DNA of 64,000 bases from Rhabditoides inermis. Its lineage: Eukaryota; Nematoda; Chromadorea; Rhabditida; Rhabditidae. The number at the start of each line of letters is the position of its first letter. The stretch's first letter is position 1. Positions 1 through 14,236 of this stretch are shown here, one piece after another. The notes under the pieces were generated by a model. That model was not told where the DNA came from. It did not search any database and was given only the letters and a program-made list of their open reading frames with translations. The stretch covers positions 1,130,757 to 1,194,756 of the forward strand of contig CAWZYM010000398.1 of the NCBI GenBank assembly GCA_963966185.1. The letters run 5' to 3'. Both the position numbers and the translations under genes were made by a program.

Positions 1-283
1 TGCACTCACTCCTACACCTACGAGTAACGTTCTACGCAAAAAAAACGATGCAGTATTTATTGTTTTGAATGAGATTCACTAATGTTTTTTTGCAAGATTT
101 GTGTGTTTGTGTTGTGAACAAAGCATGAACGTGTTTCAAAAATAATTTTATAGAAACTTCTATTTTCTCTGCTCGATGCAACGTATTTACAACAATATAG
201 AAATATTATAAACACCTCTACGCGCAACACTACAACCACTCTACATCAAATCAATAGTATACTCGCATTTTGTTGATGACCAC

Positions 284-285
<2 letters not shown>

Positions 286-335
<50 letters not shown>
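286..335. repeat. (GA)n microsatellite downstream of the USP gene
   Basis: A nearly uninterrupted GA dinucleotide tract. Positions 1-285 left of it show no exon on either strand that I can support. Confidence 0.9.
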
Positions 336-341
<6 letters not shown>

Positions 342-431
342 CTGTCGCTGTACATAGGCGTGAATGGCAGACTAGAAAGAGAGTGGGCGCGGATTCAAGG
401 GAGTCCGCGTAAGGCTATAGGGGAATAGTGA

Positions 432-541
432 TAGCTACCACAGCTCGGTCATAGGGGAGATAGCTACCACAGCTCGGTCATAGGGGAGATAGCTACCACA
501 GCTCGGTCATTGAGGAAACAGGCTAGCTACCACAGCTCGGT
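432..541. repeat. 29-bp tandem repeat overlapping the USP stop codon
   Basis: The block TAGCTACCACAGCTCGGT recurs at 432, 461 and 490 (exact 29-bp period) and again at 524 after a 5-bp longer spacer. Read on the minus strand each copy carries the codons T-E-L-W-stop. The fourth copy is the real C-terminus of the protease; the other three lie in its 3' untranslated region. Confidence 0.9.
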
Positions 542-2476
542 TTCTCTCTTGGGCAGGATCGAGTGTGTCTTGCTGGTCTGTAGTGGCAGGACCAGCCCGG
601 CCCGCGCCGCTGCGCTCGCGATCGTCGGACGCCGCGCCGGATTGTCACGACGGAAGTGCTCCGGCCTGCAAGCAGTGTGGTACTATCACAGGACATGCAG
701 GAAGCAAGTCTGTGCAATGGACAACACATCCGCCCCCGCCGAGCGGATTGCGGGACAACAAAATACAATCCCATAAGAACTCGATAACAAACAAGGAAAC
801 AAGTCAATGTGTGTTACTGTGCACCTGCACGATACGCAGACTCACCTGTTGGTTCCGTTGACCTGCGCGGCGCTGCTCTTTCGTCCGTCGCGAGGCGGCA
901 GCTCGCGCACCTCCCTACCCATGCGAGAGTCCACGGACTCGGAGCGCGTCGGCTGAACACAAGCATTGTTTTTAACATCCTGATAACATCTCGGACCTCT
1001 CTCAGTTTCCTTTTGTTTATTCTAGTATGCTACAAAACAACAAAAAAAAGGCACAGCGTACCCGGTGTCTCCTGAGCCGGTCACTGCGTCGCTCGTAGAA
1101 GAGCAGGTATCCGGAGTGTGCCGAGTAGGTGGGGTCGACGGCGCGGCTGACGACGTCGTCGAACAGACGCCAGCTGCCGTCGCGCGGATTCCGCGTCGTC
1201 GCCGTGTAGTGACCGCACGTCACCCGCTCGCCTGGGATTGCACTATTGTGGTAATTGATATGTAATAAATAATGTTTGTGATTTACACCGGTTGTATTTT
1301 GATATCGACAGTAAACCAGTTCCATTCAAATAATTTGTATCACTGTTCGTATTCAATTGTGGAACATAGCTTTCTCCAGACACTGTCTGCGCTACATTCA
1401 TCTCGTCTTGACACAATGCACCCCTCATATTGCCCCACTCACCCTTGTGGTTCACCACTGCGAATAGGTCGTAGATGTGGTCGTCCGGATTGCTGGGCTG
1501 ATCCCTAAATGAGAAAAGTATATACAGAACCGCCTGAGTTTTCCGCCTTTCCCATTTCTTCCTACATTCTAAAATCGTAGCCAAAAAGTGCGTCGCGTGC
1601 CTCTCCATCTTCCCACAGTCAAAGATGAGGAGAGAGTACAAGGAGTGCACGACACATCGCATGCCCATTATTCGCTTTCAGCAGTAACATAATTCGCATA
1701 TTCTGACTATACACTGGACATTACCTTCTCATTCTTGAACCCACACACATCACAGATAAGCAGAAGCAAGTAAGTACATATCAAAAATCGTTCCTCCACG
1801 CACCTGTTGATGGAGCGCGTGAATGGTGAGTTCTTCTCGGGCGGGCACATGTATGGCTGCATGTCGAGACCCTCGATCGGGAACTCCACCGACTGCTCCA
1901 GCTTCACCAGGTCCGAGTACTGCAACACGCTTGGTAGTAATTTGAAAAAAGAGTAATAACTTGAATAAAAAAGTAATAATTTTGATCATAATTATACAAA
2001 AGGTAAGCAGTAGACTGTCTTACGTCGCCTCTCAACTGCCGAAACCGCTTCATGTGCAGGACGAGGATCTGTGGCAATGAGCGGAACTGAAATAACTTAT
2101 AATGAAAAAACATGTGTTAGACATGACTGTGTGTAATAGTGTGTAGTAAGTATTGTGTGTGGCTAGTGTCCAGTATTGTGTCTAGTAGTATGATGAATGA
2201 TGATTGCGTGTATCGAATTGTGTATTTTTCAGTTTCTCCTGATCGTACCTGTAGTTGTTTGACGGCGTTCTTCCGCAGGCAGTTCTCGCACGTCCAGTCC
2301 AGCTGCTCCGGCTTCGTGAACTCCTGAACACGGCGAGAAATGTAAATCCAAAACACTATTATCTGTTAAAAAGTACTTGCGTAAAGAGAGTCAGTTTGTC
2401 TTGATCCAATTCAACAAAAGCACATGCATAAAACGTTTACAAACACTAATACAAACCTGCACTGTTGATGGAGCGC

Positions 2477-2517
<41 letters not shown>

Positions 2518-3562
2518 GGTCAAGACAAACTCTAATGCTCTCTAATACACGCTATGCCGTATCGTCTTCATACTCCACTATACTCTTTTATGTAAGAAGA
2601 CACTCACACAAAATTGCTGTAAAGAGCAAGAATATAAACAGTAGAATAGAAAACAACAACTCACGGATAAGCAGTGCTGCACAGTGTGCGACTTGACGCT
2701 CTCCCGCGTGAGGCAGTCGGCAGACTTGTGGTTGCGCGGCTCGTCCACGTTCTTCAGCAACACCCTGGAAACAGGAAGGTAAGGGACCACCCGGCTAGGA
2801 CCACCCAGACGGCTAGGACCACCCAGACGGCTAGGACCACCCAGAAGCACTCACCTCTGCGTGCCGACCCACTCCACACATATCCTGGCGTAGGAGGGAA
2901 GCCGGGGATGGACTCGCCTGGAAATTGACACGTTTGGACAATGAAAACAGTGAAAAAAGCATGATACTGTGTACGAATAGCCTGAAAATGAATATATGAT
3001 AAATGTACCTGTTATTGGCGACGGTGGATGATACACCTTCGGACATGAGTGGAAACTCGAGAGTCGGGTCGATAGCCGACGGCAGGGAGTAGTCGTCGTT
3101 CTGCATGAATGACATCAGTGCATAGCACTTTTCCATAGAACATTGTAATTTGTATATAATATTATTCTGGGAGATAGTTTGCCAGATTACGGTAGAAAAT
3201 CGATCTACCCTCTAGTCGCATTCGATCTACCTTCTAGTCGTGAGGAGACCCAAGCGCGCGCTTTCAAACGATGATATCGATCAAAGAAGCCGGCATGCGA
3301 ATCAAAGAGGCCGCGCGACACTCGACCATTTGCTCGCGCTGTCTGACCTCTCTCGCTCGCAACTGAGTTTCGCCAACTGACCCCGGCTGGCAATAACAGA
3401 AACTATCCTCCAGGCGAAGACTATAGTACACTAACTAGTGCAAATTGTAATAAGTACTCACAATGACTAGTCTGAAGGCAGACATCGGGGGCATCTCGGC
3501 GACGCCCGCTCTACAAGGCGAAATAAAACAAATAAAACAATATTTATACCTCCCTCTCTCTT

Positions 3563-3603
<41 letters not shown>

Positions 3604-6600
3604 ACTTGAACAGGCACCGCGCGGCCGCGAACATTTGTCGACACAGTGACTCGTACCCCGTCCTCCGAGACACGCAAATCGAGAATGGAGACGATTCCCT
3701 AAAAAACCATACATGAGAATAGTATAGAAAAATAGTATTTAGCATACTACAATAGGGAATAAGTATAATAGAACACAGTACACAGTAGATAGCATTAATC
3801 GGGGATAAAATAAGACTACACAACAGATGAAAGGGGAGTGAACGTGAAAATTGAAGGAATCACAAATCTCGACGCGTGCAGTAACAAATAAAATCCATCC
3901 GAGGAGTCAAAGTCAAAATCAAAGTCATCAGAGGACACAAATGTAAATGAATTTGAAATGCACTCACCGCATGACCGTATTTCCAGTCTTCACGCTCATT
4001 GCAAATACTATATTGATTTGATCGTCCATGGTCTCCAGCAATTCAACAGCAAACATCTCGCGAGACTGAAGTTGCCTATTCGATTATGGAAACCAAACTG
4101 AAAACTCACGCTAATATTAGTAATGATAGTTTTGGTGGAGTCGTTACACGAAAAACCCGTCTCGTTGAGCCGTAGCAATAAAACCTGCAAGCAAGTGAAT
4201 AGTGATACAAAGAAAATGTGAATCGACTCACAGAATCTGGATACTTTTTGATTTCGTTGCAGATGCACGCCTTGACGTCCTCCAGACAACCCCTGCAGAC
4301 ATAATTTATGTAAACAATCAAACAAAAACAAACACCTTGCTAAATAGGTAGCTAGCGAGAAGTTGTACTCGAGGAGTTTTTTTGTAACTTGTATAAGGTG
4401 ACAAAAAAGTTTCAAACAAGTGTACTCACTTGAGTTCGACATTGATGCCGTAGCGCGTGAGGCGAGGCAACGCGTTGTGCGGACCAGCCACACACACAAA
4501 CAGCGGTCGTTTACCCCTAGATTCATAGTTTAGTATTCACAAAAGCCAATCGAAACCGTTCACTCACTCCTGCGGCAATTGCAGTGAGACGAACATAAAC
4601 GGGTCGTAGTTAAACTTTTTGTGGCCACACTCCTTGCAGTGTATGGAAGATCGCATTTGGGCCTGAAAAAGATTTACATAACTGTAGTGACAGTAACGCA
4701 GTAGTGCAGTATAACAGTATACAGTGCAATATGTGTACCGTACCTCGAAGAGTGTGGTGATAATAGAAGAGTGGTGTTTTCTGCGTTCCGCCAGTGCTGC
4801 TTCGGGAGATTGCAACGGTCTCTGAATACATTTTTAATAAAAAATGTGTTTTCTTGAAGTCACATGCTCCGTTTAATCAGATCAGTGGGGATATAATGAA
4901 ACAATAACCTATACGCTAATCCCTGACCGCGTGATCCCTCTAGCACTACTCGCTAATTAATAGCATCACGCAACGAGAAAACAATAGAGAGCTAGGGGTA
5001 TTACACACACAATGCTCACTCAAAGCGAGAAGACAGAAATAACAAGCGACCTGCACACAACTATGACAGAAAGTGTGCAGGTACGCGAATATGGGCGAAT
5101 AATTGAATAGCATAATAGAGAACAGTCAATAGACAGCGAATGTGAAAACGATGAAAAAACTCACCACGACATTGTAGTTTCTGTCTCGCTGGTCTGCTCG
5201 GTTAAGGTCCTCGTGAACTTTGTCTAACAACCAAATCAGGAACTCTTGCGCATCCTAAAAAGGCATTGTGATAATAATCTCTTCCGCCTGCGTTTCGCAG
5301 AACAAAAGCGATTGCAAATGTATCGATGTTTCGACTTTGCCAATGGGAGCAGAAAAAAATGTAAAAGAATTTTGTGAATGATTGCACTCTAAATGAATTT
5401 CGCCGATTCCACTATAATGGCTATTCTGTGTGTGGGCGACTCTATGCCTCACTACCCACGCCCCACGCCGATACGCTTATTAGAGCAAAGCGTATTACTA
5501 CATACATTGGTTTACGAAGAAAAATATATGCAAATGAGAAACGCTCACCTGTTGCTGGCAGTTGCGGTATTCGGCCGAAAAGTCGCCGATTACTCGCTTG
5601 AAATCGCGGATAGCAGGCTCATTGCACTTGTTGTTCCTAGAACAAGAAACACAATGTTTACTACATACATTACTACATACATTGGTTTACGAAGAAGTTA
5701 TAATTTAAAGCTGATAAACAAACTTCAAAAGTCTCACCACTCACCACAACAGATTCAATAGGTTGGCGAGCGCCCGCGTCACCGCGCCGTCGCTCCCGTT
5801 CAGCCGACTGTTCACCGTCTGCGAGTGCGTGCGGTCCTGACGCGAATGTTTGAAAATACACATGAGTAAGCAACTCACTTGTAACAAGCGGTGGTGACTC
5901 TCGTTCATGAAGAATTCGGTGAGCGGCTCGCTAGCGGCTAGCGACTGTAATAGTGTAATTCACAATAATGTACGATATGCAAATTAGGGTATCTCACCTG
6001 CAGGACGGCATTGATGTAGCAGGTGTTGCCGAGGTTGGCGATGCCGCCTTGCAACGGCACCATCGAGTGCTGCAAAGGAGAATAGAATACGTATTAATAG
6101 CAAATGGGTGCGGGATAAATAATTGTATGATATGAGACACTACAATGGGCGCTGCAGCGTGCCGCGCTCGCAACAGAGAAAAAAAGAGGATACGGAGAAT
6201 ATATAAACAGCGAATATATATGTACAACTAATACTCGTTCTCTCTGTTTCTGTGCTACTACTATGTGAATGCCTCTATTCCTCTCTATCGCTATTCTCGC
6301 TCACTCTCTCTCTCTCTCTCTCCCTTCCCTTAGAGACATGAAGAAAACAAGCGAGAGAGAGAGAGAGGGAGAGAGAGAGTGGGGGGGGGGGCGGGGGAGC
6401 GCTGGGCCGCTATTGATCGAACTCGCTCACCGCGTCGCTGGGGCCGGGCAGACTGTGGACGCTGGCGGCGTTCGCGTCTCGGACTATTCCCGTCTCCCGG
6501 AAGCGACCCGCCGACTCGCTGCGCCGCAGCGAACGACGCGCCTGCAATCAATCAATCAATCGTTTATCCGGAATCATTATATCTGAATATGACAACACAA

Positions 6601-7372
6601 TCATGATGATATGAAGCATACAGTAGTGCGTAAGATGCTAGATGCATAGGCTAACGCCGGGGTAAGACAGGTAGGCCTGTAATATGATAAAGAAAGTGTA
6701 AAAAGGGAAATGTAAAGGTATCCCCCCGATTCAAGAGACTCTGCTGGTGCACCGGCCGGGAGAGAAAGTGCCGGGAGAGAAATATGGTGAACAACCCAGT
6801 TTCGGCATCACCTGACTGAATTGTTCGGACAGTCTCATACGAGAGCACTGATGTAACATACTATAAATACCGCGGAGCATGTAGTTATTGTGAAACAAGT
6901 CTACAGCGCAGACGCGCGCTCGCACAATGTAGTTTCGAGTGCCGCACAGAGTGCACCGCACTACAAAAAAAAATGGCAAAGGACTCGAGGCGTCTCATTT
7001 TTCAATGACATCGTTTTTTTCGGTATGCACACAAATCATTGAACAATTTTGCCTTTTCGAAAGAAAAAAAAATGAAACACTCACCGGTTTGTCGGCAGCC
7101 GGCGGAATGTCTGGTCGGTAGAGGCGGTCGTGCGAGCGGCGGACGTCGTAGTTGCGCGCCGGCTGCGGCTGCTGCGGCGCGTCGTGGATGGTCCGCTCTT
7201 CGTGGGTGGTCGGCGCCGCGCCGTTCGTCTCGTAGCCGTCGAATACCAGCTGGTTCTGCAAGTCGACCCAACTGAGCGACAAACGGGCAGAGGGCGTAGT
7301 AGTAGTGTGGTGGTTGCTATGTGTGTGTGTATATTGGAGGGGGGTTGCTCTCGCTATTATCATTCTCTCTCT

Positions 7373-7411
<39 letters not shown>

Positions 7412-7836
7412 GCGGTTGCCCACGAATTGCCGGGCGGGCGACGGCAAATCCAGGTGGTTTGCGACTCGCCCCGAAAAATGCAAATAACGATGTGTGTAAG
7501 AGTGTCGACGCATCGTGTTCAAAGAGTGACTCTTTCAACGCATCTCTTTCTATCTCTTCTTTCTCCCTCCCTCTCTCTTTCTCTCTTTCGTTCCCTCTCT
7601 TTCATTACTATCTATCTATCTAACTCTCTCTCCCTTCTCCCCCTATCTCTCTCTCCCACTCACTCTCTCTTTCTCTCCCTCTCTCGTTCATGGATTGCCG
7701 TGTTGTTTCCTTCTCAACAATACATGACTCACTGGCAGCGGCGGTCTCGGGGGAGGCTCTCTCTGTTTCTGCGACTTTGACGTGCTACTCTGTGAGCCGG
7801 TGAACGCACCTGAATCAGGGACTCTCTCTTTCTCTT

Positions 7837-7879
<43 letters not shown>

Positions 7880-8941
7880 ACTCACGCTTGATCAGCTTGC
7901 CCATCGACCGCAGGATTGACTTGCGTGACGCCTTGGCACGCTCGAACGATGGCTGACTGTCGGGGTGCTGAAATAGAGACTGGGGTGAGTCGAACGACGG
8001 TGAGCCACAAAACGCGCGTCCCGCATGATAATGCGCGATTATGAAAATGTGAGTATTCGAGGGCAGTGCGATCACCGATCCGACAACCCAACAGTCAAAC
8101 AATGTTGACGTCAGATGACGTCATACTAACCTCGGAGTGGCGGCGCGAGTTGACCGGCATCGACTTGTACTTGTTGGGCGCGTACGCGTAGTAGTCTTCG
8201 AGGCGCTCGCGCTCTCCTGTAAAGGCAAATGACGCCATTGGCACACACGGTGTCGACAAGAAGCGCATGGAAAAGCGAATGCGTGAGGCGCGGCCCACCG
8301 TGTCGTGGCTGAGTGTGAGACGCGCCGCCGCCGCCGCCGTCATCGCGAATCACAATGTCCGACCGCGTCTGAATCTGAATCAAGGCACGTCAAATCGAGA
8401 ATACGATCGCAAGCAGTATGAAATGGATCGATGTGAAAAGGAAGATGATGTGTAGCAAGAGAGCACGAGAGAAGAGTGCAGGCATGCAATGCCGTGTGAC
8501 TCTACTCACGACTCAATTAGCATCGCTCTCCTGCGATCTTCGACCCACTCCACTCACCGGCTCGATATAGTTGTATGAGTGTGCGTGCCGCTCCCTGTCT
8601 CGTCCGCTCTCGCGCTCTCGCCGCCACCGCGGCAGGCTCTCCTTGCGCTGGCTCAGCCGGGGCGCTGCTGCTGCCGCCGCCGACAGCTCGAAGCCGTTCT
8701 CCAGCAACGCGTCCCGCGCCTCGAACAGACCGCCGTTGTAGCGCCTGATAAGCAATGCACTCTTGCTCCATGTGGCCCATTAGTCATGTGGTCGTTAGTC
8801 ATAGGGGCAATAGTGAGACAGCCAGGAATAGTACACGCTGATCAGTAATTAGTGAGACGAGTACCTGGTGAAGTGTGGTGAGTTTTCGAGCGGCGTGTGC
8901 TGGAAGAATCTCTCCACCACCGTGCCCACATCCACATCCAT
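527..8941 (-). CDS. Ubiquitin-specific protease, USP31/USP43-like
   Basis: Cysteine deubiquitinase predicted to cleave ubiquitin from substrates. Exons in transcript order: 8941-8865, 8744-8558, 8368-8299, 8216-8131, 7967-7886, 7809-7733, 7255-7085, 6541-6431, 6069-5998, 5944-5879, 5836-5745, 5636-5549, 5254-5165, 4821-4744, 4662-4568, 4516-4430, 4292-4232, 4184-4110, 4065-3968, 3698-3606, 3510-3462, 3100-3009, 2917-2855, 2764-2665, 2323-2249, 2086-2024, 1919-1804, 1504-1443, 1231-1062, 952-846, 665-527. They join in frame to 963 residues. The Cys box IANLGNTCYINAVLQ puts the nucleophile at about C304. DAQEFLIWLL follows near 394, zinc-ribbon CxxC pairs lie at 458/461 and 732/735, and the His box CGHYTA is at about H833. 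A ~235-residue insert between the two CxxC pairs is typical of the USP4/11/15/31/43 group. The first ~285 residues are low complexity with a proline motif (EPPPRPPLP). The start is the ATG 3 bases after a TTTCAG acceptor. The 8368-8299 exon, with a weak GTGGGC donor, is the least certain. Confidence 0.9.
2479..2515. repeat. (CT)n microsatellite in a USP intron
   Basis: Uninterrupted CT tract inside the intron between exons 2323-2249 and 2764-2665. Similar tracts occur in other introns of this gene at 3552-3599, 7362-7410 and 7835-7877. Confidence 0.9.
2784..2845. repeat. 18-bp tandem repeat filling a USP intron
   Basis: GGCTAGGACCACCCAGAC is repeated 3.4 times at 18-bp spacing (2793, 2811, 2829). 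It makes up most of the 90-bp intron between the exons at 2665-2764 and 2855-2917. Confidence 0.9.
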
Positions 8942-10260
8942 ACACTGAAACGAGCACACCTCTCAGCCTCGCCGAACACCCAACAACCAACGACGACGAC
9001 GACACTCGCAATTTTTGGCGATGCAAACATGGCTCTCGGAGATACACGTAATCGATAGCTGGCGGCGAGTGTTGTATACATTTCGTACACACACAGAGAG
9101 GGGGGAGACACGCCCGAAGAGAGATATGTGATGCTATCAAATACGACCAACACCAGCACAACACACATAACAGCACACGGACACGACATGGGTCAATGAG
9201 GCATAATCAGGCGGCGCTGATTCAGTGATTGCGGATCAGCTAGCTAGCATGTTCGGGGCTCTCTCTCTCACTCACTCCCCGCCCTTCTTCAAACAATCAA
9301 TCGATAGCCGGCCGCCGCCGCGCCCCAATCGCACTACTCACCACACTCACTCTTGCTTTCACACGACAAGTGCGTGTGCAAAGCGCGATTCGAATAGAAA
9401 ACGCTCCGACAATTATTTCCAAATATCTTCATTATGCCGGCAACAATGTGAACATCATAAATATATATGTGCGAAACTGGAGAGAAGGGGCGAGGGATAA
9501 AATTCTCCGGGGGCGGGGGGGGGATGATCAGTGCGCGTTTTGATAAAAACGCGCAACAATCACACTGAAGGTGAAGAGGGGTATTTGGTAAGCCGTCAGG
9601 TGTGTGTGGAAATAACAACGGAATTCTCTCGCGGAATAAAGAACCTTCAAAGAGTACGTGCAAAATTGGGCTGCGCGAGGGAGTGAGTGAGTAATCGATA
9701 AATCAATAATTGGAGAGACAGAAAGTGCGATATACTGTACATAGCGGATGCATGAGACAGACAAGGGTCAGTTGTGGTTGAGAGGCGAGAGTAATATCAA
9801 TAACAACAATCGTGGGCTAATTTTTTCGAGGAAGAGAAATTTGAAGAGGGATAGGGTGCAATGCATGTGAGTAGCCTCTGTGCTCGTGATCTGTCTCCAA
9901 TCATCTTGCAACAATAACGAGAAAGGGGTAAGAGAGAGGGGGAAGAAACGGGAGAGATCGCCGATTGAAAAGGGGCGGAGCCTCTGCGGGCGGGGCTGAT
10001 GAAGGAGTGATGAGTGAACGCGGCCGGATGATTCGTTGACTGATGAGCAGCGACGCCGTGGAACGATTTGTGAGGAGAGAGAGAGACACCATTTCGCAGA
10101 GAGCAAATGACACACGCGCGCGGAGATTGCTGGCCTGAAAAAGGGCGACGCGTAATTGAATCAGTCACTGTACTCACTCACCACCTCCCCTACCACTCTC
10201 ACACTGCACTCACCACCCCTCTTACTGTACTCACTGTCCCACTCACTGCGTAATGCTCGC
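8942..10260. other. Intergenic region between the USP start and the ldb-1 stop
   Basis: 1.3 kb lying 5' of the protease and 3' of ldb-1, both on the minus strand. It should contain the protease promoter. I found no exon with acceptable splice sites and no recognisable RNA gene. Confidence 0.6.
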
Positions 10261-13066
10261 TCATCCAGATATCAATGTGGTACTGGAGGGTTGTCGCGAC
10301 CAGCCGCCCTGACCGCCAAAGTCGAAACCTGCAATGTTGGGGAATGAGCGAATTTCACATGAAACCTCGTCAGATCATATTCTCTCTCTCTCTCTCTCTC
10401 TCTCACCTGGTTGAGTGGGCTGTCCGTTGGGTTGGCTCATCGGCGGTTGGCTCATGGGTGAGGGCCCGCCCATGGGACTCGGGCCGCCCATCGGCGGCAT
10501 CTGGCCCATCGGACCGCCCATGCCCATGCCCATCATCGGCGGGCCGCCCATGGAGTTGGGCGGCATTCCCGGCGGCATCCCGCCCATCGGGGGACCCATC
10601 TGCGGCTGGAAACGTAAGGATCACATATTTCCTCCTCCTTCTCTCAAAGCTCAGCAAGCTTTCCGGTCGGACAACATCTCACCTGCATGTGAATGGCGTT
10701 GGGGTCGTACTGGCTGTTCTCGATGCGGGAGATGGCCCGCTCGTCCTCCTCGCCGTAGTCGCCGCCCATCATCGACGGCTCACCCACCACCATCACGTCC
10801 TGGAAGCCCATCGGCTGCATCTGAAAAAGGCGTTTGCATGTCAACTCTGTCTCAGTCAGTCAGTCAGTCCCTGTCTGCCTTTGTCTGTCAATACGTCAGT
10901 CTGTCTGCCTCTGTCCGTCTGTCTGACCACTGTCTGTCCTGTTCACTCACCGCTCCGGGCTGGGGGTGCATGGGTTGTTGGGGGAAGGCGGGGTTGGCGG
11001 GCGCGGGGCTGACATTGGCGGCGGCTGCCTGCGCTGCAGCCGCAGCCTTCTTCGACTTGGCAGTCGGACCCGGTGCCTGAAACGATACAGTGAGAAAAAT
11101 GTACAAAGTCATAATCAACCCAAAAACAATCACACAAAAAATAGTATCGCACCTTGCGTTGCCGCTTCCTCTGCGCCTTGGGCTTGGTGGCGGGCTCGTC
11201 GGCCGGCGGAGGAAGCATGTGCGGCTGTTGAGCTGAACAAATGCCATGAAACAAAACATATTGCGCCTTGACAATTTTTAAAATGAGACTAGTGACGCGC
11301 GGCTGGGCCAAGTGAGCAACAGTGGAACTAATTAGCGGTGGCCCGAGAGGATCGAGAGTGATTCATACAGGACGATTGTGAGGCAGGAAAAGTCGCCGGG
11401 CGGGCGGGGCGACCGCGCGCCTATACGACCGTACAAGCATCACGACTATAAAACTCGGGCGCGGATACAATACGCTAATGAACTCAAAAGAGGCTATATT
11501 CTAAGAAAAAAAACCAACATTCCGAGTCCATCAAAGTTGGATTTTTAGGAGTTTGAATTCTCGAGAAAAGCAGAAAACGCACCCATACTCATCATCTGCT
11601 GTTGCTGTTGCATCTTGGTGTGGTGGTTGAAGAGCACCCGCTTGAGAGACTCCCGCGGACACAGCTGGGCAGCCTGAGATAAATATGTTTATAATAACAA
11701 TAATAATAATAATAATAATAATAAGTTTACAAATAAATTCACAGTACAGTTTATAGAAAGTATGACAGAGCTACCCTACTAACAGCTCAGTACGCCTAAA
11801 TGACTTACTACGCAAACAAAACTATAAAAAGTGGTAGTTGAATAGAAAATCGAGTAATGAAGCTCTGAAATTCGCGAGAGCCGTCAGCATATGCACAAAT
11901 TCTCTCTATCAGTGTAGTCAGTCTCTTCGAAACATCGCCTTCACAACGCCTACGAAACACACTGTATGGCCGCGTTTCGAAGGCAGTTGCGAAGGGCGTT
12001 TCGAAGAGGCTGACCTAAACTTTAGTGAGTATAAAGACATACACAAGCAATAAGCAATCGTGTACAATAGTTGTAATGGGAGAGGAATCCTCGGGAGGCG
12101 GGCGAGGAAATAGCGTTATAATCGCGTACTCATCCCGCGATTTCGACATCTCACAGCTCCAGTAAATTTAACCAAATTGCAATACGCGTCGTCTTAGTTC
12201 GGAAATCAGAAAATCATCCGGAATCAGTCAGCTAACCAGGGATTGCGACGCGTCTCATGCGACCGCCGAACCCAAAATACCCGAGCAAATCCCGACGCGC
12301 AGGTATCAGCGGGTGTTAAATGATGCCAAATCGGATTGATTTGCTAGCAGAATACAAGGTGAACACATGGGGCGAGCACGCAAGTAATTGCTTCCTCGGC
12401 TGACAACTTGAAAATCCCACACGTTGTCAAATCGACAGACACTGTAGCTCTAGCTCTACCGTAACAGCTCGCGCAATGAAAAATCGCATACTTTCTCAAA
12501 TAGACAGACACCGCAGCTTAGCTCGCGATTGTAACGGTTTTGAGAATCGCAAAGATAGACTCACCCCGTTGCTCTTGCTCTGGCTCATGAGCACCTGCAT
12601 CGGCTCGAGAATGTTGGCGAGCTTGAGGTAGTTGCACGTCTCGGGCGGCATGCCGCACCTGGTGATGCGCGGTCGCGGCGGCTGCTGTTGCTGCTCCTCC
12701 GCGCCTCCGCCCAGCTGCGCGTTCTCGTACTCCTGCAACACAATCACACTATTGTTGTTAGTTTGTTTTTGTTTAGCCGGATGAATCCATGCCTATTTTG
12801 ATTCACACATTATACCTCACCCACCATTCAATTAGTGCGCCAAGTTTAGCTTTCTACGAACGCGTCTCGAAAGACAGCACGTGACAAGTTTTCCATGACT
12901 CTAGTCATTTGAAATTTGAAATGATACAAAAGTTCGCTCGATGATGGCATGCGTTGAAATTGTATTGAAAGCGTGGTGTAACGCATTGTTTCATTCATTT
13001 GACTTTTTGCGGAAGATTGTGACTTTGTGACTGAGTGAGATATAAAACAGATATAGGGGAGAGGCG

Positions 13067-13116
<50 letters not shown>

Positions 13117-13117
13117 T

Positions 13118-13174
<57 letters not shown>

Positions 13175-13512
13175 ATTCAGATTCACCCAACCAATTGTTC
13201 TGACCAGCATGTTACATTACCAGCATGATTCCAGGAAAACTGATTTCATTTTTCAAACTTATTCAGTAGCCCTGACTCCAAATTCTATTCCAAACCCCAC
13301 AGTATCTTTGTTTTGGCGAGGAGGAGGAAAGTCTCTCTTTCTCCCACTCCCTCTCTCTTTCTCTTTCTCATTGTATTCGAATATTGGCCCAGCCCTACCA
13401 GCCGACATACACGAATATCGATTCATTCCAGCCGTCTCGCACCATCGACCCTCTGCCAGCAGCGCGCTCTCTCGCCCACTCTCTCGTTTCGCATCATAGT
13501 ACATTCGCCCAT

Positions 13513-13555
<43 letters not shown>

Positions 13556-14192
13556 CCAATAGCTACAGCAGCGGCGGCGAGCAAGCACAGCGTATCGAAC
13601 TCGAAATCAGCTGACCATCATCAACGTTATACAGAAAAAGCGCATCGATTAGTGTGATACCGCGAATCGTTGGGATTTGAGTGAGCTGGCGCACCTATCC
13701 GTTAAGCCTCCCTCGAACCACGACGAATCCGATTCCACCAAGCTGCTCCCCCCTTTCCCGCACAGGGTCGTTACCTGGCGATTTAGGCGAGATAAAAGTG
13801 TGCGTGTACTGAATAGGGATGTGGATTGTATAGAGAGGAGATATTAGAGAGGAGAGAGAGAGAGAGATGTGAATGCAACGTATCTCCCCTCAATGGCGGT
13901 GTGAATAGCGGTTCGTTAGAGCCTTCACCTCGTCGCCGCTGCCACTGTTCGCCGTCGCCACAACAATACTATGCTAATTTTCAAAGCCCGCAGCCCGCAG
14001 CCGCCGCTGCTGACGCCTTCCCGGAACACTAGCTGCGTATCACGTTGACTGATAAGCTTTCACTCGCTGCCTATCACTGGGCTATCAGATATTGGCACTG
14101 GTCGCAACAGTCCCCCCTCCCCGGGCTGATAATCGTGCGGCCAAAGAATATACATGTCGCAACCGTCACGCACGACGTGCCAAGCGAGTGGT

Positions 14193-14236
<44 letters not shown>

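Noticed and set aside
7130..7780. A 216-codon plus-strand frame over the protease 5' exons
   Set aside because: It runs through CT microsatellites and antisense to spliced protease exons with correct phases; it is a reading artefact.
8217..8298. Continuous coding through 8217-8298 in the protease
   Set aside because: The frame is open, but only removing this stretch as an intron keeps phase with both neighbouring exons; the donor is weak, so some doubt remains.
10275..11080. Long plus-strand frames opposite the ldb-1 C-terminal exons
   Set aside because: They are antisense readings of the Met/Gly/Pro-rich tail and cross ldb-1 splice sites.
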